From Acidobacteriota bacterium (GTDB taxonomy: Bacteria > Acidobacteriota > Blastocatellia > Pyrinomonadales > Pyrinomonadaceae): a stretch of DNA of 45,301 nt. Within the stretch, counting starts at the first letter, position 1; every line of letters starts with the position of its first letter. Under the pieces are notes generated by a model, which was given only the letters and a program-made list of their open reading frames with translations, did no database searches and was not told the origin of the DNA. Positions 40,760 through 45,301 of the stretch are shown here, piece by piece. The DNA is taken from assembly GCA_023436495.1 (NCBI GenBank), contig JAEZIT010000124.1, positions 1 through 45,301 on the forward strand. The letters run 5' to 3'. The translations under genes and the position numbers were made by a program.

Positions 40760-41929
40760 CTATGCCTTCAGTACTACTTCCCTCGCCGCCTCAAAACCGC
40801 CTTGTTTAGCTGCTTTCTTCATTTCGCTCTCGAGCTTCTTGATCTTGACCAAGTGGCCCGGATTGAAGGGTAGCGACGGATAATAGCAGTTCGATTCGTG
40901 CGTGCAGTAACATCCGTTCCCCACCTCTTTACGGCGGGCATTCATAAGGTCCGTCTTCCACGCCGCCTGAAAGTTCCAGTCGTAATCGCGAAGGTTCAAC
41001 ACTTCCGATTTGTTTTCGCACGACGAAAGCGCACCGTTATCGTAAATTACCGCACCTGCACTGCCTGCGTAGCACTTGAGCTGAGCTTTGTTCTCTTCCT
41101 TCGTCTTCGCGATCAAATCGTGCATATAAATATCCACGGCCGCCTTGAAGAATCCCGACTTCCCGCCGTAATTGTTCTTAAGAGCGGCGTTTTTGGTGTC
41201 GTCCAGGATCATCTGCGCCAGCTGTGCGTAACGGTTATGATCGAACTCGAGCTCCTTCGGATCTGCCGACGGTGGGCGGATATAATTGATATTCACTTTA
41301 TCCGGCTTGAGATCGTATTTGAGAAAATCGTACCAATCGAAGATTGTGTCCTCATTCGAATGCATAACGCACGTGCATGTCTGGATATCGAGCTGCGGAT
41401 ACTGCTCGCGTTTCATTTGCTGCAGGGTCCGTGCCGTATGGATGGCTTTGTCCCAGCTTCCTTCTTTGCGTCGGATCTTCTCGTGGGCTTCCTTCATTCC
41501 GTCAATGCCCAGAGCGACCGTCACGTTCAGATTCGGGCATTCGTCCAGGATGCGTGTAACGTCCGGGAAGATGCGCTGATGGATCTGTCCGTTCGACATC
41601 AGGTAAACGGAATCGAGCTTATTGTTCTCATAGAACGACCGGACGATCTCCGGCAGGTCCTTTCGCGTGAAAGGCTCGCCGCCAGCCAAAACCAGCACGC
41701 CAAGATTGCCGCCGAGCGTTTCCGAGATCTTTCCGATCTCTTCCGCCTTCATCTGCAGCTTTTTACGCGGCCGGTCGTCCAACTCGTCTGTAAAGAAGCA
41801 GTGTGTGCACCGCATATCGCAGACACTTGTCACGAGGATGTTCAGAAACACCGGCGATACGGTCTTACCGACCGCCATGCTCGCGTAACGCTTGAAGATC
41901 TCTTTCGTCGTAAAATCCATTAAAGCCAT
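40760..41929 (-). CDS. Radical SAM protein with SPASM-like C-terminal Cys cluster
   Basis: With the start at 41929 ('MALMDFTTKE') the protein has 389 residues; starts at 41974 or 41920 are also possible. The radical SAM motif is C37-x3-C41-x2-C44 ('CDMRCTHCFFTDE'), followed by 'VLVLAGGEPFTRKDLPEIV'. The C-terminal region has 'LKCYAGSAGAVIYDNG', 'LSSCENKS' and 'GCYCTHESNCYY', a Cys set like the auxiliary iron-sulfur cluster of SPASM proteins. The substrate is unknown. Its neighbour is a lipid glycosyltransferase, so a lipid or envelope role is possible. No RiPP precursor peptide is visible close by. Confidence 0.85.
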   Translation of the reverse strand: MALMDFTTKEIFKRYASMAVGKTVSPVFLNILVTSVCDMRCTHCFFTDELDDRPRKKLQMKAEEIGKISETLGGNLGVLVLAGGEPFTRKDLPEIVRSFYENNKLDSVYLMSNGQIHQRIFPDVTRILDECPNLNVTVALGIDGMKEAHEKIRRKEGSWDKAIHTARTLQQMKREQYPQLDIQTCTCVMHSNEDTIFDWYDFLKYDLKPDKVNINYIRPPSADPKELEFDHNRYAQLAQMILDDTKNAALKNNYGGKSGFFKAAVDIYMHDLIAKTKEENKAQLKCYAGSAGAVIYDNGALSSCENKSEVLNLRDYDWNFQAAWKTDLMNARRKEVGNGCYCTHESNCYYPSLPFNPGHLVKIKKLESEMKKAAKQGGFEAAREVVLKA

Positions 41930-42153
41930 AACATTATTTAGAGCCTTCCGTGCCCGTTCGGACCGGCGGCACATTTCCCTAATATGAATTTATCGGATTT
42001 TCTCCGAATAGGGAAACAGTACATAGATGATATTACGGTCCGATTAGTGCACTGTTAATCTTCCTAACCGATTCAAAACAAAAAAATTTGGCGAATTCGG
42101 GCGCAATGGTTTAACATTGGATTGCATTCCAGAATAAGCTTTATCTTTCTGAC

Positions 42154-42174
42154 ACGACAGGCCCAACCTGTCGT
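42154..42174 (+). promoter_or_regulatory. Leader hairpin before the surface protein gene
   Basis: ACGACAGG-CCCAA-CCTGTCGT is a perfect 8-bp stem 32 bases upstream of the ATG at 42206. There is no U-tail, so it is more likely an mRNA-stabilising or regulatory element than a terminator. Confidence 0.4.
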
Positions 42175-42205
42175 ACTCTCAACCTTTAACGTATTAGGAG
42201 GGCTT

Positions 42206-43417
42206 ATGAATTTCAACAACCAAAGTAATAATCGCGGAGAAGCTTCGGCTCCCCGCTCCCAAAAAACAAAACGGCTTTTGTTTGCAGTCATGGGTTTCCT
42301 TCTTGTCGGTGGTATGGTTTTCGGGACTGATGCCTCCACTGCACATTCTGCGATCGCGGATGATCTTTCGGAAAGCGAATTGGAACAGCAGGCGGCCCGA
42401 GACGCGGAAGCGAGGCCTAGACTATTCGAATACAAGGCCAACGAAAAAGCCGCCCGCATCGAACCTTTTGCATTCGGAGCGAACAGGCCGCTCTTTGCTG
42501 GTGTTGATGACACTACGATTCCGGCGTACTTGATCGACCCTACGAACAGCTCTACATCAACAGCGTTCACCGGATTCGAAGTATGGGGCGCCGCATATGA
42601 CAGCGTAAACGACCGCGTACTGTTTAACGGCGGCTCTACTCTGTACGAATGGACTTCCGCCGGGACCGTTAATCCGCTCGGCGTCGTCGTGGACAGCGGG
42701 GGGACGGTTCAATCCATGGTCGGGCTTGCTTGGCACAATGGACAGCTCTACGGCGTTAAGAACATCGCTACCGAAGGGATCTGGCAGATCAACACTTCGA
42801 CAATGGTGGCTACGCTACTGTTCACATATCCGAGCACACACGATTTTGGCGGATTTGCAGTCGATCCGGGCACCGGTGTTTTCTATGCGACGGACGACAG
42901 TACTGTTACCGGGTCGCGTGCGCTTGTGCGGATAAGCAATACCGGCGTGGTGACCGCCGTTGCTCCATACCCCGCGGGAGAGACCGACATCGACGGACTA
43001 GCCATCGACAATAACGGCCGTGCTTATCTGGTCACCGATCAACCCGGTCAGAGCTATGTCTACGATCTACTTGGAGGGACATACCTACCGCCGATCACGA
43101 ATCCCTGGACGACATCCGAAATATTTTCCGGTGCTACCTGGGTGCCGGCCGCGCCTTCATTGGCATCTGTGTCGGGACGTGTCGTCGCCCCGTCGGGACA
43201 GGGCGTTGGAAACGCGATAGTGCAGATCGCCAACGGCTCGTCGTTCAACGCTTTCGTGAGATCGAACCCGTTTGGATATTTTTCATTCTCAGACGTTCCC
43301 ACAGGGGCAACCTACACGCTAACGGCAAGTGGCAAGGGTTATACCTTTGCACCGATGAATGTTCCCGTCTCGTCAGACGTGACGGGTGTGACCGTTTCGT
43401 CAACTACTGAACCTTAA
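42206..43417 (+). CDS. Exported surface protein with beta-propeller-like core and carboxypeptidase-regulatory-like domain
   Basis: TAGGAGGGCTT precedes this ATG; a longer frame 28 codons upstream lacks one. The 403-residue protein has a polar N-terminus, then a hydrophobic segment (24-40, 'LLFAVMGFLLVGGMVFG') that may be a signal sequence or anchor. The core has propeller-like strands ('AYDSVNDRVLFNGGSTLYEW', 'IWQINTSTMVATLLFTYP', 'GLAIDNNGRAYLVTDQ'). The end, from about 320, is a carboxypeptidase-regulatory-like Ig fold ('SVSGRVVAPSGQGVGNAIVQ', 'FGYFSFSDVPTGATYTLTAS'). A cell-surface role is inferred. Confidence 0.82.
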   Translation: MNFNNQSNNRGEASAPRSQKTKRLLFAVMGFLLVGGMVFGTDASTAHSAIADDLSESELEQQAARDAEARPRLFEYKANEKAARIEPFAFGANRPLFAGVDDTTIPAYLIDPTNSSTSTAFTGFEVWGAAYDSVNDRVLFNGGSTLYEWTSAGTVNPLGVVVDSGGTVQSMVGLAWHNGQLYGVKNIATEGIWQINTSTMVATLLFTYPSTHDFGGFAVDPGTGVFYATDDSTVTGSRALVRISNTGVVTAVAPYPAGETDIDGLAIDNNGRAYLVTDQPGQSYVYDLLGGTYLPPITNPWTTSEIFSGATWVPAAPSLASVSGRVVAPSGQGVGNAIVQIANGSSFNAFVRSNPFGYFSFSDVPTGATYTLTASGKGYTFAPMNVPVSSDVTGVTVSSTTEP

Positions 43418-43443
43418 TATAGTGCATTTTTCGTAGTTACGGT

Positions 43444-43467
43444 CGCCTCCGGTTTCGGCCGGAGGCG
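43444..43467 (+). terminator. Hairpin terminator after the surface protein gene
   Basis: CGCCTCCGG / CCGGAGGCG is a perfect 9-bp stem with a TTTCGG loop, followed by TTCGTATTT. It starts 27 bases after the stop codon. Confidence 0.72.
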
Positions 43468-43519
43468 TTCGTATTTCGCTTAGTATTGCTTCTTATCATC
43501 AAGTTCGTGCGGTAAGATA

Positions 43520-44716
43520 GTGCGTATGCTGCGACGTATCTATCTCGACAACAGTGCGACGACAAAACCCGATGACCGCGTCATCGAGGCAATGCTGCCT
43601 TACCTGACGGAGAAATTCGGCAACGCGTCGAGCATCCACTTTTTCGGCCAAGAGTCGCGAGCCGCCGTCGACAAAGCCCGTCATCAAACCGCCGGCCTGA
43701 TAAATTCTCGCCCGAGCGAGGTCATTTTCACTTCCGGCGGCACCGAATCGAACAATTTAGCTATTCGCGGCGTGCTCGAAGCCAACGAAAAGCATGGCCG
43801 GCACGTCGTTACATCGGCGATCGAACATTCGGCAGTAAAGAACGTCTGCGAAGACCTCGAAAAACGCGGTTACGAAGTAACCTATCTTCCGGTCTACGAG
43901 AACGGCATCGTCAAACTCGACGACGTAAAAGCCGCGGTCCGTGACGATACGGTTCTCGTATCCATAATGATGGCGAATAACGAGATCGGGACGATTCAGC
44001 CTATCGACGATATCGGCCGTTTAGTCAAGGAACTGCGAGCCGCCGGCAGAAAGATCTGGTTTCATACGGATGCGGTCCAAGCCGCGGGAAAAGTCCCCGT
44101 GGACGTCGAAGCAATCGGCTGCGATCTGCTTTCCCTTTCTGCTCATAAGATCTACGCACCAAAGGGCACCGGAGCGTTGTACGTCCGCCGCGGCGTCCGC
44201 CTTCACCCGCAGAATATAGGAGGCCGCCAGGAACGCGGCATCAGAGGTGGGACGGAATCCGTCGCGAATATTGTCGCTTTCGGCAAAGCGTGTGAGCTTG
44301 CCGCCGAGAATCTCGAAAGCAATGCATCGAATTTGCGTTCGCTCCGTGACCGGTTCGAACAGGGCGTGGCCGAACGCATCAGCGACAGCGAACTCAACGG
44401 CGACAGCGCCCACCGTCTTCCGAATATTTCGAACATCTCGTTTCGGTTTATTGAGGGCGAGGGCCTTCTCATCAATCTCGACATGCAAGGTATTGCCGTT
44501 TCGACCGGCAGCGCCTGCTCTTCCGGATCGCTCGAACCATCGCCCGTCATTCGCGCTCTCGGCCGAAACGATGAACTCGCTCGTGGAGCGATACGATTCA
44601 GTTTTGGTAAAGATAATACGAGCGAGGACGTCGACCGCGTGCTGGATATCCTGCCGAAAGCAATTGAAACCCTACGCAGCCTGTCGCCCGCACGCCGATC
44701 TGGTGCTGCAAAATAA
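43520..44716 (+). CDS. Cysteine desulfurase (NifS/IscS family)
   Basis: The 398-residue protein has the PLP fold with 'YLDNSATTKP' (8-17), 'SGGTESNNLAIRG' (72-84), 'SAIEHSAVKN', the PLP-binding Lys210 in 'SLSAHKIYAPKG', and the active Cys333 in 'STGSACSSGSLEPS'. It takes sulfur from cysteine for iron-sulfur clusters and tRNA thiolation. No iscR, iscU or mnmA lies beside it in the window, so IscS versus NifS-type naming is left open. The start is GTG at 43520 or ATG at 43526. Confidence 0.95.
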   Translation: MRMLRRIYLDNSATTKPDDRVIEAMLPYLTEKFGNASSIHFFGQESRAAVDKARHQTAGLINSRPSEVIFTSGGTESNNLAIRGVLEANEKHGRHVVTSAIEHSAVKNVCEDLEKRGYEVTYLPVYENGIVKLDDVKAAVRDDTVLVSIMMANNEIGTIQPIDDIGRLVKELRAAGRKIWFHTDAVQAAGKVPVDVEAIGCDLLSLSAHKIYAPKGTGALYVRRGVRLHPQNIGGRQERGIRGGTESVANIVAFGKACELAAENLESNASNLRSLRDRFEQGVAERISDSELNGDSAHRLPNISNISFRFIEGEGLLINLDMQGIAVSTGSACSSGSLEPSPVIRALGRNDELARGAIRFSFGKDNTSEDVDRVLDILPKAIETLRSLSPARRSGAAK

Positions 44717-44721
44717 AACAA

Positions 44722-44743
44722 CCCGGCCGATTTCTCGACCGGG
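44722..44743 (-). terminator. Terminator of the GIITAG repeat gene
   Basis: CCCGGCCGA / TCGACCGGG (one mismatch) with a four-base loop is followed on the minus strand by TTGTTTTATTTTG. It sits 40 bases past the stop codon of the minus-strand gene and just after the desulfurase stop, so it may serve both genes. Confidence 0.65.
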
Positions 44744-44783
44744 CTGCATTGGGAATGGCCCGAGTTAGGGGAAGGACTACAAA

Positions 44784-45053
44784 CTAGCCTGCCGTGATGA
44801 TTCCGCATTCCGACGGAACGTCGGCTGCTCCGGCGGTGATGATGCCCGTGAATCCGGCTGTGATGATCCCCGTGAATCCCGCCGTGATGATGCCGGTCAG
44901 GCCAGCGGTGATGATGCCCGTAAGATCATCGGTCTTTTCAGTGCAGGGTTCAGTCGGATCGGCTATTCCAGCTGTGATGATACCCGCTTTGGCAACGTCC
45001 GTGCCCATCGATAAGACTGCTGTTAATACTACGATTGCAAAAAAGTTTTTCAT
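44784..45053 (-). CDS. Small secreted protein built of GIITAG repeats
   Basis: The 89-residue protein has a signal peptide (1-23, 'NFFAIVVLTAVLSMGTDVAKA'). The mature part holds six copies of the hexapeptide GIITAG (24-29, 46-51, 54-59, 62-67, 70-75, 84-89). Four of them form a strict eight-residue tandem (GIITAG + L/F/A + T/A). Two Cys (37 and 83) flank the tandem block. CCGGAGAGAAAC precedes the ATG, and a terminator follows. Alternating Gly and beta-branched residues suggest stacked beta strands or an amyloid-like fibril. No known family recognised; function unknown. Confidence 0.72.
   Translation of the reverse strand: MKNFFAIVVLTAVLSMGTDVAKAGIITAGIADPTEPCTEKTDDLTGIITAGLTGIITAGFTGIITAGFTGIITAGAADVPSECGIITAG
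44829..44918 (-). repeat. 24-base tandem repeat encoding GIITAG(L/F)T
   Basis: Four consecutive units lie inside the small secreted protein gene. The ATCATC (Ile-Ile) core is constant, while Thr, Ala and Gly codons differ between copies (ACA/ACC/ACG, GCT/GCG/GCC, GGA/GGC). The peptide is thus better conserved than the DNA. Confidence 0.8.
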
Positions 45054-45221
45054 GTTTCTCTCCGGTTTCTTAAATTATTCTTGTTTTACCTTCCTGGTGC
45101 ACTTACCTATTACAAGCCGTGTGCCAAAGTCATGCATCCGACATTTCGCAGAGTTAAACCTAAGACTGGATTACAGTTACAGCGTCGAAAACGGAAATCC
45201 GAATGGTTCGAGAGAAAAAGT

Positions 45222-45250
45222 AAAAGGTGTATATTAACTTCCCACCTTTT
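45222..45250. promoter_or_regulatory. Inverted repeat near the right edge
   Basis: AAAAGGTG (45222-45229) and CACCTTTT (45243-45250) flank a 13-base AT-rich loop. It could be a terminator for a gene arriving from the right or an operator upstream of the repeat-protein gene. The remaining sequence from 45054 to 45301 shows no gene I can support. Confidence 0.35.
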
Positions 45251-45301
45251 CTGAATGTCCCTGTAAGCCCCCTTTTATGCTTTGCTTACCGCCTGTGGAG
45301 T

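Noticed and set aside
40898..41923. Plus-strand 341-codon frame opposite the second radical SAM gene
   Set aside because: Antisense shadow; the minus-strand frame has intact radical SAM and Cys-cluster motifs.
40760..42205. RiPP system around the SPASM-like radical SAM protein
   Set aside because: No small precursor frame with a ribosome-binding site was found on either side; neighbours are lipid-type enzymes.
44829..44918. CRISPR-like direct repeats
   Set aside because: The units are contiguous without spacers, lie in frame inside a gene and encode GIITAG.

Overview
The window reads as chromosomal DNA from an Acidobacteriota bacterium, most likely class Blastocatellia (Pyrinomonadaceae-like). 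This is inferred from secreted proteins ending in FG-GAP-like repeats of the style 'DYDGDGKADPAVFRP', a VWFA-related secreted protein, a CadC-type winged helix fused to a membrane anchor, and a moderately GC-rich, densely packed gene order. No rRNA, tRNA, insertion sequence, phage gene or CRISPR array was found. Both window ends are cut: the first gene lacks its 5' end, and the last 250 bases hold no gene I can support.

Layout. 1-2775: the end of a peroxiredoxin-like gene, then on the minus strand xseA, a DUF2939-like membrane protein and xseB. 2965-4409: a small membrane protein, an unknown protein and a SYLF lipid-binding protein. 4543-11540: three large secreted proteins with related C-terminal FG-GAP-like repeats (PPC/BACON type, metzincin-type metalloprotease, choice-of-anchor-J type). 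A 48-residue metallothionein-like gene sits between the last two. 11898-13652: a radical SAM gene followed by a lone etfB. 13730-18103: a fatty-acid synthesis operon on the minus strand (DUF177, rpmF, fabH, fabD, acpP, fabF) with a near-perfect promoter and without plsX or fabG. 18191-22288: pyrimidine synthesis, with pyrD divergent from pyrR-pyrB-pyrC. 22304-25966: a VWFA-related protein, two small unknown genes, the membrane-anchored winged-helix protein and TerC. 26025-33239: a secreted protein, a D-aminoacylase-type amidohydrolase, an RluD-type pseudouridine synthase, glnE, a secreted unknown protein and a zinc ribbon. 33324-37537: an M14 peptidase, an SRPBCC protein and a DUF2911 protein. 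37653-38478: a 93-residue conserved-looking protein and a ferritin-like protein, convergent, each with a Fur-box-like inverted repeat at its promoter. 38642-41929: an SDR, a diacylglycerol glycosyltransferase-type enzyme and a second radical SAM protein. 42206-45053: a membrane-anchored surface protein, a cysteine desulfurase and a small secreted protein built from GIITAG repeats.

How the parts fit. Most of the window is housekeeping: DNA repair, lipid and pyrimidine synthesis, nitrogen regulation, sulfur transfer. It is interleaved with an export-rich surface protein set. The most unusual points are the GIITAG repeat peptide, the metallothionein-like gene with its own operator-like repeat, the paired Fur-like operators (one over a transcription start, one upstream of a ferritin promoter), and a two-gene unit of tiny proteins divergent from a membrane-bound winged-helix regulator.
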